A stretch of DNA of 64,000 bases from Salvator merianae (Eukaryota; Chordata; Lepidosauria; Squamata; Teiidae), in NCBI GenBank assembly GCA_003586115.2, contig QVOM02000049.1, positions 16,559,470 to 16,623,469 on the forward strand, in the 5' to 3' direction. This document shows, piece by piece, positions 22,041-32,935 of this stretch. The notes below the pieces were generated by a model. That model was not told the DNA's origin and did not search any database. It was given only the letters and a program-made list of their open reading frames with translations. Numbering within the stretch: the stretch's first letter is position 1; every line of letters starts with the position of its first letter. Made by a program: the position numbers and the translations under genes.

Positions 22041-23086
22041 TAACACGGACTCAATTTGTGCTTGCTTGTTCTCACACTGATGTTTTCCGTGCTTGGTACG
22101 GAGAAACAGTACCTTTTCTGCCTCCACCCCTCATCAAATTCTCCTCCCTACGCAGTCCACGACTGGCTGCAGTCCCAACATTCAAATCTTGACATCACAG
22201 GGGCGGGAAAGTCAAGCTCCACTCTCCGTATGTCCCCGCTGCTGCCTCAGAACATGGATTCACTTGGCAGCATTACTAGTCATTCACCATTTGCTCTTTC
22301 TCCCCCCTACAGCCTCTATCTACACAAGCAGAACTTTAAAACCATGTGTACTGCACAATTAAGCTTCTTAAAGGGCAGATAGCGATTTCTGCTCCCTTGC
22401 AAGTACACTTTTGCGCAATTGCACAATTTAAAAGTAGCACTAAAGCAGGGAGAGGTCTGTGAAGAAGGGGAAAAATGGGGAGGGAACGTGGGGGGGGGCT
22501 CTATTATCATGATAGTGCAGTTCATGGCCAGCAAATGGACTCTGCTTCATCTCCCACCGAGACATCCGCAGCAGCATATGGCCCACTGTGTAGCTGTGTG
22601 CTGCCGACGACAAAACTGATCTTGAGTGGGTTCTTTGTTGGGGCAAGAAGACTGCAACCCCAAACAGGCGCAGTTTCTTTTCTGGTTTAATCAGCAGACG
22701 GAAATGGAGGAAGCCTCTAATTTCTTCCTGGCAGTGTCGAATGGGGGATAAAGAAAGAGAAAGGACCGCAGCTTAGTGAAGTAAAAGGGAGGACGGTTTA
22801 CTTTTCTCCTGGCAGCGACGGAAGGGGGGATAATGGAGGCAGAAGAAACCACTGTGCTTCCTGCCCACCCCCAATGTCTGTCATTGGATGGCATGAAATG
22901 GGAAGCCCTCCCTCTGCACACACACCCCCAAAAAGTACGGTCCCTCCCAAATAGTCTCATTCCCTGTTCTCACATTGAAAGTAAAGTGGACTAGTGATCT
23001 GGAACGGCTTGAGAACTCATTAAATCCGAATACAAAGTAGTCTAGATTTCGCCAATTTAGTCCCGAAAAACTACAGAACAGCAAGA

Positions 23087-23345
23087 TCATGTCGGGCCAG
23101 CGGGAACTGAAGACAGCCTGTAAACTGATTAAATTCTGTGTTGGAACGCGGCCTAAGTGGGTGGGCACTTCCTACCTATGGGCAGTTTTGCAAGAACAGC
23201 AATTTCCCGAGGAAATAGCAGACGAGGTAGGAGCCCAGATTTACCCCAGGAGTGCCTCCTGCCATTTGGCACGGGCATTGAGGAGTGATTGTGGAATCTA
23301 AACAAGATCCTGGAATTTCCTCTCACCATCTGGAGTTGCCTTGGG
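23087..23345. mobile_element. Miniature element relic, related to the GGGTTTCCCATAATA family
   Basis: Contains CCATTTGGCACGGGCATTGA and TCTCACCATCTGGAGTTGCC, which parallel the right part of 10868-11290 and 52880-53320 (CTGGCAAGAG..., CATCTGGAGGCAGCC). Confidence 0.35.
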
Positions 23346-23349
23346 AGTA

Positions 23350-24225
23350 CATATAATCCACAGTATTGCATGAGATGAAGAAAATTTATCAGGATCACAT
23401 TAACAGATGGTGAAGTGATCTCCACAGATCGATTGTGCCTTTGTATACTCAGTATAAACACATCACAGGTACTGTCTGTGCATTTTGCACTCTTAAAAAA
23501 TGGAGCATTTGACTAACTATCCTGTGTCTACACAGCTACAACTTGCATAAACATAAGCATTGAGGGCCAAAACAACTATCGGTATGTAGTAGTCAAGGCA
23601 GGCCTTACTGTCACAGTGCCTATCTCTCCCTCACATAATTATGATCATACACTAAGAATTTCTTCATGGGCCACAGTCACAACTTACTTTTTATCTGAAT
23701 GGAGGCCGTTCTGCGTCTGGAGGAGTCAGATGTGAAAGTCTGCTTCCCTTTTTTCTGCAGACTTTCTTGCCTTGATTGGGACTATCTGCTGTGTGGATTA
23801 TCCCAGCACTGAGTTTGTTTGTGCTACAAGAAACACATCTAGGCAAATGACTGCAGGGAAAGAGGTCTGCACCTGGAGCAGGGAGGCCCATGTTGCTGCC
23901 ACTGTTACACCATTATGGCTCATCTTGCTGGTAAAATATAAGCTTCAGTGTGGTAGTGGGGGGCTGACCTGCCCCTCTACACTGCCCCCCACTGAAGCTT
24001 ACTTTTTACCAGGCACAGGGGATCCATGAAGACTCAGTGCTGGTAGTGGCACAGTAGGTGTGACCAGGCCATTACAGGCCCCAAACAGGCTGACTTCTCT
24101 GTCCGTCCCTGACATGGTTAGGGTTATCCGGTTATCTGGTTAGGGTGTGACCATGGCCATGGTGTTTCAAGTAGCCACGCATGTCTCTATTTTATGTCTT
24201 CTCCATCTAAAGAGTCATCTCTTTT
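23350..24225. other. STMND1 intron 4, unassigned part
   Basis: No exon-like open block with acceptor, donor and stathmin similarity was found here that could replace the broken exon 4. Small frames only. Confidence 0.45.
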
Positions 24226-24228
24226 CAG

Positions 24229-24495
24229 ACAATGGAAGAGCAATGGAATCACAAACTGCTGATTGACCAACCTTCACCCATAAGTCCCCATGAAAGCAGA
24301 ACTACAGAGAATAAGATACACTGTTCATCTTCCAAAATTAAAACACCTTGTGACCATTTACACTTGTCTGCCCTAAATCTGGAGGCAGAAAACTGGATGG
24401 AGATAGAAGTGGATAAAAATGTAACCAACGCTTTTGAAGAATTTTATAAAGTGGAGTCAGATGTCACATATAATACCATGAATGAAATGTTCTGA
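24229..24495 (+). CDS. STMND1: STMND1 exon 5 (C-terminal coding exon)
   Basis: Acceptor catctcttttcag, phase 0, 88 codons plus TGA. It begins TMEEQW, in line with the TKEEE that follows the stathmin helix in the mammalian protein, and ends with FYKVESDVTYNTMNEMF, in line with the mammalian VESDMSYNQADDIVY ending. The frame is fully open although exon 4 is broken. It would be reached in frame if exon 4 were skipped. Confidence 0.75.
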   Translation, partial: TMEEQWNHKLLIDQPSPISPHESRTTENKIHCSSSKIKTPCDHLHLSALNLEAENWMEIEVDKNVTNAFEEFYKVESDVTYNTMNEMF

Positions 24496-24533
24496 CACAT
24501 GCATATCTTTCAAACACTAAATATTTTAATGTA

Positions 24534-24539
24534 AATAAA
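24534..24539 (+). promoter_or_regulatory. Polyadenylation signal AATAAA
   Basis: Canonical hexamer 38 bases after the STMND1 stop codon, in an AT-rich context. This would give a very short 3' UTR. Confidence 0.55.
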
Positions 24540-24966
24540 TGCTAATACCACAATCTCTAGTTTTTTAATCAAAAAGCTAAACCAAGACATTTGTTTAAAT
24601 GTTTACTTCATGCAGTAGTTTGTTTCTTCTAGTGACAAACAGCATGATGCTAGTAACTCTGGCCAGATTGTATTACAGTTGAATGTTTGGTATGAATAGC
24701 AATAGCAAAAGTCTTACTGAGCTAAATAGGTTTTACTATCTATAAGATAACTGAGATTACTTAGTATCGGATTACAGCATGGTTGACCTTTTTGAACTGC
24801 AGTGTGGTTTTCCTTTTCTCAGACAAAGAAAAAGGAAACAAACTAGGCGGTAACTGCACTGGTCAGAGTACCAGCGTACGGAACATGCTAGGCCTCTGCC
24901 ATCTGCACACTGGCGTGGCCTAGCAGAAGCCATACCCCAAATTGGATGGAGCAGGATATGGCACCA

Positions 24967-25376
24967 TGGGTCTGTTCCCACTTTATACTACTGAGTGTCA
25001 AGATGTTCACTAGTGAAGTGCATCTGCACCTCGCACAGGCCCTGGCAATTGGGAGCAGACTACAGCTGCTCCCGATCACTACTTGCTGTGGAGCACAAAT
25101 TCATGCTCCACAGCTGTACCACGAGCAGCTGGACTGCTCCCGCTATACTGTGCTTGCACCCTCTTGCAGGTGTGAAAGTGGAGCAGTGCAGCATGACTGC
25201 AGCTGCACAGTTGTGTGCACTACCAGTTGACTGGGCAGTCATAGTGCAGGTCACCACATTCACACTATGAATGCTGGTAGCCTGTTGCTGGTCAGTTCCA
25301 GGCCTTGCAGTGCAAATGGTGTTCACATTGTGTGGTTTGTTCCACCTTAGAAAGGGATAATTATCCCAAATATAGC
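24967..25376. mobile_element. Miniature element, CACTAGTGAG family
   Basis: Ordered match to 18427-18848 (GTTCACTAGTGAAGTGC, GGGAGCAGACTACAGCTGCT, GTGGAGCACAAATTCATGCT, TTCCACCTTAGAAAGGGATA). It keeps the internal palindromic block at about 25086-25112. No clean TSD. Confidence 0.65.
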
Positions 25377-25404
25377 GGAATGTCTGGATGCAGCCAGGGT
25401 TAAC

Positions 25405-25770
25405 AATCAATAACGAAACCTTCACCTGGCCTTGACTCCCTGCAAATGGCCTTCCTGTCTCTCCAGCCTGGAGGGAGTATCTAGGCATCCATTCTAGATA
25501 AGAACATGAGGAACCCTGCTGAGTTGGAATCAGGCCACATCCCATCTAGTTCAGCATCTTGTCTCTCATAGTTGCCCACCAAAAGCTTCTGGGCATCTCG
25601 AGCAGAAGAGAAAGGCAAAACCTTCACCTGCTCTCAACTCTCTGAAAATGGCCTTTAGAGGCATCCTACCTGTCTCTCCACCCTGGAGGCAGTACCTAGG
25701 TATCCATTCTAGTGGCCATTGATACAGCTGACCTCCATGAATCTGTCCAGTCTGTTCTTAAAGCTATGAA
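25405..25770 (-). mobile_element. Two antisense retroposon segments
   Basis: The blocks CCTTCACCTGGCCTTGACTC and TCTCTCCAGCCTGGAGGGAG appear twice (25420-25490 and 25620-25690), separated by CAGGCCACATCCCATCTAGT. This is the complement of the tandem retroposon dimer at 48765-49250, so it is either an old dimer or two insertions. Confidence 0.65.
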
Positions 25771-25779
25771 AAGACATGG

Positions 25780-27350
25780 CTTACAAACTGGAAGAAGAGA
25801 GAACAGGGGAACTGAAGAGCAGGGGCAGGGCAGGGCGTCAGAAGGGGAGATGATATCTATCTACAGCTTTGTGACAGAATGGCTGTCTGGATGGCAACTG
25901 AGGGAGGAATTCAGCACTTTTGGCCTGTTGCAGGGCAAATGAAAGAGGCCCTGGGTACCACCATCCCATCCACCTTTCTGCAGCCTGGTGGTGGAACACA
26001 CATTTTGGCAGTGTCTTGGAGCAACCAGCATTCTGTTATAATGAAGGCCAGGCAGAAAAGTGTTTTTTAAGAGTAAGATCTAATAGTGAGTTTGGTGCCA
26101 CTAGCAATGTGCTGATACCTTAATCTCTCCTGCAAATTGATGCAAAGCAAATGTAAAGTTGAAAGAACCTATAATAGCTCATCATTTATTGCCATCCAAA
26201 TTAATCACCTTTTTAGTATCTGAAGTGTAAGATGCAGGAACTGCAGTCCAATTAAACTCTGGTAGCAAAAATGCAGACTTAGATATCAGTAAAACTGCCA
26301 GCATGTTATTAAAACAAAGCATCACAAATCTTGTCTTTAATTAATGACCTGCTGCGATTCACTGGGCAGCCCAGGACAGCCATGCAAAAATATTAGTCCT
26401 GAAGGGGGTCAAATACAAAGTGCTTCTTCACTGGTTTTCTGCCCAGAACAGGAGTAGAAAAACTGGACCTCTGGCCAGAGGAATATTTCAGGTAGTGTGA
26501 TGGCTTCTGTCATGATTATGATAACTCAGAAGCCCCTAATCCTACATCATACCATCTTATCTTTCAAGTACTCCTAAATGCTAGTAATGGGAGCTTGTAA
26601 GTAAATGTATCAATAGTTTAGCTGCAATTTCTGCAATGTTTATGTTTTTATAAACTTTAAAAAGTTTATAAAAGTCTTTAAAAAGTTAGCCATTGAAGGC
26701 TTAAGGATTGATTTGGTTTCCTTCCTAGAGAAGTGAGAAAAAAAACCTTAATTTCTCAAATTGCAAATTTCATTTATCTGTCCTCAGAAAACAGATAGCT
26801 ATGTATATTATGCATACCAATGGTATAGAACTCCCACACAAATGGCTAAAATTATCCCCTCCGCCCAAAAAAACAAAAAAAAATCTAAATACTGTTGACA
26901 TGGATGTCAGGTAGAGGGAACGTTTAATCATATGCTTTCAATTTGTCAAAGTATTTCTCAGTTTGGGGAATTAGTACAAAACAAGAGACTGAAAAACTAA
27001 AGCTTCAGTTAGCCCTGTTAAAGTAGCAGATTTTATTGGTGCCACTTTGTATTTTACTTTTTAAAGATCTTTTTAGATAATGTTATTTTTAACTTTTAAT
27101 TCTATGTGTAGTTGTGTTGTGTAATAGCCAATGGGTAAATTAATGAAATAAATCTATAAACCTAAACCTATATTATATAAAACTCTGATGGTCCCAAAGA
27201 AATTCTAGAAAATATGGAGTAATTAGATCTTTTTTTTAAAGAATTGCTCAGTGAGTGCTAGTTTGGGCCTGGAAAAACAAAAATAATATAACCCAACATA
27301 AATGATATGTAGGAGTATGGGACACTATAATAAATGAATTTATTAACACT
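25780..27350. other. No gene recognised
   Basis: AT-rich intergenic DNA with only short frames and homopolymer runs. Confidence 0.45.
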
Positions 27351-27354
27351 TAAA

Positions 27355-27420
27355 CTTTAGATAAGGAAGAGGACCAATAATGACAATCTTTAGATAAGGA
27401 AGAGGACCAATAATGACAAT
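27355..27420. repeat. Exact 33-bp tandem duplication
   Basis: 27355-27387 and 27388-27420 are identical (unit begins CTTTAGATAAGGAAGAGGAC). Absence of divergence indicates a recent duplication. Confidence 0.95.
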
Positions 27421-28104
27421 CATTTATAGAACTATGGAAACCGTTTTTGGACATTATTTCTGAGATTAGCAGATCACATCTAGCATCTGATATTGCAATA
27501 AATTTGTTAAAACAATAAGAAAACTCAAGACAACCTGTGAGATTTTCATAGAATTTTATCATATCCAAATAACCATTTGGACAAAGTTAGAAACTATAGG
27601 GACATTCAAGTTGGAAAAAAATTAGGCATTTAACAAAGCTGCAACATGATTCCTGTAATCTCTTCACCAGGAATATTTCAGCCTCAGAGCAGTATGAAGC
27701 AATCAAGTGCAGTTTCTTAAAAATTAAATGCAAAACTTTTATAACACTTCTTAAAGTAGAAGGTGGATGGTTGATACAGCACATTCCAACCCATTTTACC
27801 ACCTGTCTAGAGTACCAGAAAGAAGCAGAGACCGTTGTCAGAGTACACTCCCTAATTTGCTGTTGGCTCAGAGTGCCAGAAAGAGGCACAGAGGTAAGAC
27901 TACCAAAGGAGTGCCGAAGTCATTATTGGAACAAAAGACTAGCCCGTGAAAGCCAAGTCAAGATATCTAATCTGCCAAAGCACAGCAAGAGAAAATATAT
28001 ATAGCAATCTCAAATTTTCTCACAGTAAATCATTATGAAGACGTTTAAGAAGAAGGAGCTGGGCTGGAGTCAGGGTCACATGTGTCTTTAGCAGACAATG
28101 GAAC

Positions 28105-28205
28105 CTCCTGAACCTCCTGGGAGGTTTCCTACCTCTGTGCGTCCATGGTGACCTTGCTCTTCTTACGTGGGACAGTCTTGTCTGTCCTGGCCTGTGTCTT
28201 CATCC
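28105..28205 (-). repeat. Exon-like module, copy 1 (unproven)
   Basis: On the minus strand a pyrimidine tract and AG (ttgtcttttctttgcag) precede a block with ATG and a 24-codon basic frame (MKTQARTDKTVPRKKSK...) ending at a TAG that overlaps a possible donor, gtagga. Copy 2 (about 29500-29605) keeps the tract and the AG, and its frame runs on to about 51 codons. Copy 3 (30640-30760) is diverged and keeps neither. It may be a duplicated exon or just a repeat with chance signals. Confidence 0.3.
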
Positions 28206-28438
28206 TTTAGGGCTGCAAAGAAAAGACAATCTGGTTAATTATCTTTCCCAATGGCAATATTTTAATACTGTTATAGCCATAATAGGAATACTTTTCTTAA
28301 AGTATAAAGACTCAGCAGGGCTAATGGCATCAGGTAAAAAGCCAGAAGCTCCCTTGGTAAATACAGTACATCTTATTAGAAATTGAAGTTAAATCCCCTG
28401 AGCTCTGCAGTACGGCCGTGCCATGGCCCAGGTCAAGC

Positions 28439-30240
28439 CAGCGGCTGAGAACGGTTAAGGCTGAGAGTAGCATAGATCTACCACCTGCAGTTTATTTGCG
28501 ATGGAAGGGAAACCATGTGAAGAACTAAGCACAGGCATGGCATATGCACTTATTAATCTCTTGGCTAGCTCCATTCAGATTGCTAGTAGAAGAAAGGGAC
28601 TTACCTCCGTTTGTTCCTGGTGGAGGGTAGGTCCTCGCAGCTGTCTAGCCTTGCCTGGGCAGGTGTCTGGTCATCTCACTGGCCCAGAACCATGAAGGTC
28701 CAGAGTAGCGTGAAGCTAAGAGCTGCAACTCATTCGGGATTTAAGTGAAAGCATCTCAGCTCTTTAACATGGCTGAGATGGCAGCCCAGTCATCTGAATG
28801 GCCGAGAAAGGTCAAGCTTCAGCATAGCTTTAAGCTACCAGCATTATCTCTTCCATTTTACATATATATGAGCAGCAGGGCTCAAATGCCTAGATGACCC
28901 AGAACCGTTAAGGTTCGGACTAGCATGAAGCCACAGACCTCTGAGTTTTCTAGTGCTGCAACCCACACGTCCCAGTAATTTAGCGAAGTTGCCACAAGGA
29001 CTAGTTAAACTCTTGACTCTGGCTGTAACAGTATAGAGCAGCAAAAGGCTCAGAAATACAGTATTTTACAGATTTCATGTAAGCCGCATCGGCTAGTTTG
29101 CTGTGCCATGGCATGTAACCCATGATGTCAAAGGTCTGGCACACTTAATGTGGAGTATCAGACCGCTAACAATTTCTGTTCAATATCTCGGGCCCTTTCT
29201 AAACTGTACAGAGGCCAAGAACTCTCAATGGCACAGAACCGTGAAGGCTCAGAGTGGCATGAAGCTACCCAGGTGCCATTTGGGACCCATACAATCAAAA
29301 GCATCCCAGACATTTAGTGTAGCCACGACACGGGCCGCATTAGTTCAGTGGCACAGAACTCTGAAGGTTCAGAGTGGCATAAAGCTGCCCTGGTGCCTTT
29401 GCTGCTTCTTTGACCTCAGGGTCACTAGGGGGTGCAGTAGTCAGTGAGATGAAAAGAGAACCTGCGCAGGCCATGGCTTAGCTGCTCTTCCTGGCATCGC
29501 CCAAAGCTCCTGGGAGGTTTTCTCTCTCTGTGCCTCCATGGTGATCTTGCTCTTCTTACATGGGACAGTCTTGTCTGTCCTGGCCTGTGTCTTCATCCTT
29601 TAGGGCTGCAAAGAAAAGACAAACTGGTTAATTATCTTTGCCAATGACAATATTTTAATACCGTTACAGCCATAATAGAAATATCTTTCGTAAAATATAA
29701 AGACTTAGTTGTGCTAAAGGTGTCATGTAAAAAGCCAGAAACCCCCTTCATAATCACAGTACATAATTTTAGAAACAGAAGTTAAATCTTCTGAGCTTTG
29801 TAGCATAGCCGTGCCACAGGTTAACCCAGTGGATGAGAACCATAATGGTTGAGAGCAGCATAAATCTACCATCTGTATTTTATTAGCAGTGGAAGACAAA
29901 ACATACATGGTTATCACGGGTTAAGATTTAAGTTAAAGGATTGCAGCTATTTAACTTCGCTGAGGTGTCAGTCCAGTCGTATGAATGGCTGAGAAATGTG
30001 AATTTTTGGGGTAGCATTAAGCTATCAATACTTATTTTATCCGTCTCACATAAAAAGCATTTTACAGTTTCAGCCTATTACCACCAAGGACTGTTAAGAT
30101 CCCTGGTAAATAGAAGAAAATTATCTGAGGCTGTTACTGATGGAACGCAGAGCATCTCAGCATTTTTCCCTGGGCTGAACAGGTTCCCTCATCATCTGGA
30201 TGGCTCAGATCCATTAAGGAGTGTGGCATACAGATCATAC
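28439..30240. repeat. Interspersed about 40-bp motif, nine or more copies
   Basis: Copies begin near 28445, 28680, 28797, 28897, 29229, 29349, 29832, 29984 and 30200. Consensus reads roughly GGCMCAGAACCRTGAAGGYT then CAGAGTRGCATGAAGCTACC. Spacing is irregular (98-483 bp). The motif is not open in one frame across copies, which argues against a protein repeat. Confidence 0.7.
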
Positions 30241-30497
30241 TGTGAGTGCAGGCCATCCTTCATCTTGCCATCTGTATAGACTGCCAGAAAGAGGCACTGA
30301 GGCCCCGGATAGATCCCAACCGAGACTTCACTTTGCTTCCTGGCTAGAATTCCAGAAAGAGGCACAGAGACCATTGCCAGAATCCAACCCCAGTTTACCA
30401 CCTGTCTAGAGTGGCAGAAAGAAGCAGAGACTGTTGCAAGAGTACAGTCCCTACTTTGCCATCGGCCCAGAGTGCCAGAAAGAAGCACAGAGACCAT
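30192..30497 (-). repeat. 60-72-bp repeats open in one frame (101 codons), minus strand
   Basis: Copies of VSVPLSGILARKQ / VSVLLSGTLGRWQ / VSASFCHSRQVVNWGW recur at 21, 20 and 24 codons, all multiples of three. The same arrangement (PLSGTLSQQQIRECTL then VSASFWYSRQVVKW, 21 codons apart) appears at 27775-27889. One further unit upstream (about 30500-30540) is shifted by a 4-base deletion. It could be a coding relic or coincidence. Confidence 0.35.
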
Positions 30498-30789
30498 GAA
30501 TCCAACCCCAGTTTACCACTTGTCTGTAGTTCCAGAATAATGATCTCTCGGTCTCTGACTGCAAGGCATCATGAAGCTATTCAGCAAGACTGGGTTGGGG
30601 TCAGAGTCATTTGGGTCTGCAGATAGTATTAGGATGAAGAGGGAACCTGCACAGGCATTGGTGAAGCTCTCTTGCTGAATGTCTCTTGAGGACATTTATC
30701 TTCTTCTCATGTTGTGCATTCTTGTGCTTCTCTGCTCGTTCAATCACGCTTTAGCATTGCAGGTCAACAAGAACAACAAAAATGATTGG

Positions 30790-32800
30790 TAAATATACTT
30801 TAAAAGTATGCTATTACCTAAAACCTATTTTAAGGCAACCTCTTCCTTAAAAAAGAAACAAAGACTATTCCCTAAAACATTGCATGCCTTCCAGAAGCTG
30901 GCTTCTTTAGATATGGCAAGACATTTGTATAGAGCTGTACTTGTAAGAAGACCATATACAAATAAACCATTGTATACTGCGAGTGTTCAATTTGAATAGA
31001 AAGAAGAATCCACCCTGTTATATGATTTTGTCCCCTAAGCGTCTTCTAATTTCTGAGCATCTGTAGTTATGCAGTGGCACCACACTGTGCTTGATTGTTA
31101 ATTTATAGCTTCTATATCCTGCCTTCCTTCAAAGAGCCCAATTCTCTACCTCTTTAGTTTTCCCCACAACTGAAGCAGCTTAGACCAAGCTGCCAAACAG
31201 TAGCATTAAAATAATTCCACCCCTCAATGCCTTTTCTTCAGCATTCTGCTTCAATTGTATCATCACTCTTTTTATAGGATACTCAAATATATGCTTTCAG
31301 CCTTTAGTGTTCCAGTGTGTGTTATAAAGCTGAATACTTTCCTTCCTCAACTGATCATTTCTGTATTGAAATTGTTAACAAAAACCTTGACTATAATGGC
31401 CATTGCCCAAAATAGCCTATCCTGAGGAGTAGGAAAAACTGCTAGACTCTGAAGAATTTCTTCCCCCTTTGTAGCACCTCTCCATATTCTCCTCCCTCAC
31501 ACCTTCTCTTCAGCCCTGACTGGCTTCTTACCTCTCTCTGCCTTCATAGGTACTTCCCAATGCAAAGCTACTGCTTTCTATCTAAGTTCAATATAATGTT
31601 CTGGCAGTCCAAAGACTCATAAAATAGAAGCAAAGTATTGATAAAATAAGACATTTTTTAAAACAAGCCATCAGCTCTCTCTCTTGGCACCATGTCCTGC
31701 CAGTGTCTGAGGTAAATTCTTCAAGCTGTCAGGCTTAAACAGACCTTGCCTCACACCTGTCTGTGCCCCTCCCACTCCACGAATCCCAGCTCTTGATTGG
31801 CTGTCCTTGAACAGCACCAGCACAGAGATTGACAGGTCATCCCCTATCTGGCAGAAAAAAAATCCCCTCCAAAATTCACCACCTCACACACAAAGGGCAT
31901 TTTGGAGGGAATAAACTTTTATACATAGATATTTCCCTCTAAAACACTCTAACGCATTTTTTTCTTTCAATATCTATTATGTGTCACAGAAAGATTTTCT
32001 TTACAAAACACCCTGCCTGCCCCCACAAACCCTATTTTTGGAGGGAAAAAGTCGCTCACACACAAAAGCAGTGCATAGCCTCACCCAGTTTTTCATACTG
32101 CTTTTATAGATTCTTGTTTTAATTGCTTTTAAATTTCTTTAAAATGTATTTCTAACCCCCCTTTGAATTTTTTAGCATGAAAAAGTGATGTAGAATTGTA
32201 GCTGAGGAGCCATAGTTTACATGCCTGAGTGATAAAACCTTGAGTGTCCCTCAAGGAGTAAAGAATAGAATAGAAATCTTTCTTTTTTAAAAACACTAAA
32301 AATATAAATTTTAACAATAACTAACACGGTATAACAGAAATTTTGCTGTAATAAGTAATATATTTTTTGAAACTGAAATGTTTCTAAGAAATCCGAGCCC
32401 CTTTTTAAGACTACTGCAGGTTTTGCCATAACTATACAACTTATTTTAAGGGCAGGTATGTGCTTGTTTGTTTATACAACTTTTTAGTCCCTGATTACTG
32501 AAAACAGCTTCTAAGCAATGTACAAAATCCAGAGAACCAGCAAAAAATGCTAAACCAATTAAACAGTACCGCCCCTGCCTTAATAGTGAAAGACAAGTGT
32601 CACCACACTATCATAAAAGGGCAGTTACTACATCACTGCTGATCAAAAGGAGAGGTCAGGAAACCGACTAATTCACAAATGCAAACAAAAGGTGTCACTT
32701 GTGCAAAGATCATCATAAAGAGCCTGCTTTGTCTTATGTTCTATCCCTTTTCACACATGGGATAAGCTAAGTAAGCATTTTGCTCTAATAAAAGCTCAAG
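30790..32800. other. No gene recognised
   Basis: AT-rich non-genic DNA. A GC-richer stretch near 31680-31860 with GATTGGCTGTCC and a downstream AATAAAC recalls retroviral LTR composition, but no TG...CA ends, primer site or partner LTR were found. Confidence 0.4.
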
Positions 32801-32836
32801 GTTGCATCTAGGTGGGCTAAAAAAAATGTGACAAAT

Positions 32837-32935
32837 GCAGCTTCGAGGTGGTAGCATCTTTATAATAGTGCCTCTAATGTGGATTAGAAGTGGAAGGGAA
32901 ACCCTAGTGTCCATATGATACCACCTCGAAGCTGC
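32837..32935. repeat. Stem-loop with exact 17-bp arms
   Basis: 32837-32853 (GCAGCTTCGAGGTGGTA) is the exact complement of 32919-32935, with a 65-base loop. It may be the core of a decayed fold-back element. Confidence 0.85.

Larger units (their letters stand above)
13288..24495 (+). pseudogene. STMND1: STMND1, five exons, stathmin exon disrupted
   Basis: STMND1 encodes a poorly studied vertebrate protein with an acylated N-terminus and a short stathmin-like, tubulin-binding-type segment. Exon calls: 13288-13371, 15839-15986, 19146-19294, 20397-20480 (to the premature stop) and 24229-24495. Every exon has a plausible AG acceptor and exons 1-3 have GT donors (gtaatg, gtatgg, gtgagt). Phases agree throughout. 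Diagnostic residues I recall from the vertebrate family are an MGC start, SSDILEEL followed by QGII in exon 3, PLQKPPARLEKL in exon 4 and VESDVTYN near the C-terminus. Exon 4 loses its frame at TAA 20478-20480 and has no usable donor, so the gene as read gives 154 residues and lacks the stathmin helix. Alternatives are an assembly or allele-specific error, or functional exon skipping. Introns hold at least seven miniature transposons. Identification is firm; pseudogene status is less so. Confidence 0.75.
27760..30780. repeat. Locally duplicated block, unit about 1.4 kb, unknown family
   Basis: 28105-28510 matches 29497-29905 almost throughout (shared exact stretches include GGGACAGTCTTGTCTGTCCT, GGGCTGCAAAGAAAAGACAA and CTGAGCT-TG-AG-A), offset about 1390 bp. 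A third, weaker copy of its left part lies at 30590-30770. A leading segment with CCAGAAAGARGCACAGAG motifs precedes copies one (27815-27900) and three (30275-30545). The body holds at least nine copies of a motif like CAGAACCGTGAAGGCTCAGA + GTGGCATGAAGCTA. I recognise no known transposon, satellite or gene. Confidence 0.75.

Noticed and set aside
31680..31930. Possible solitary retroviral LTR
   Set aside because: Composition and an AATAAA-like motif only; no TG...CA ends, no duplication, no partner.
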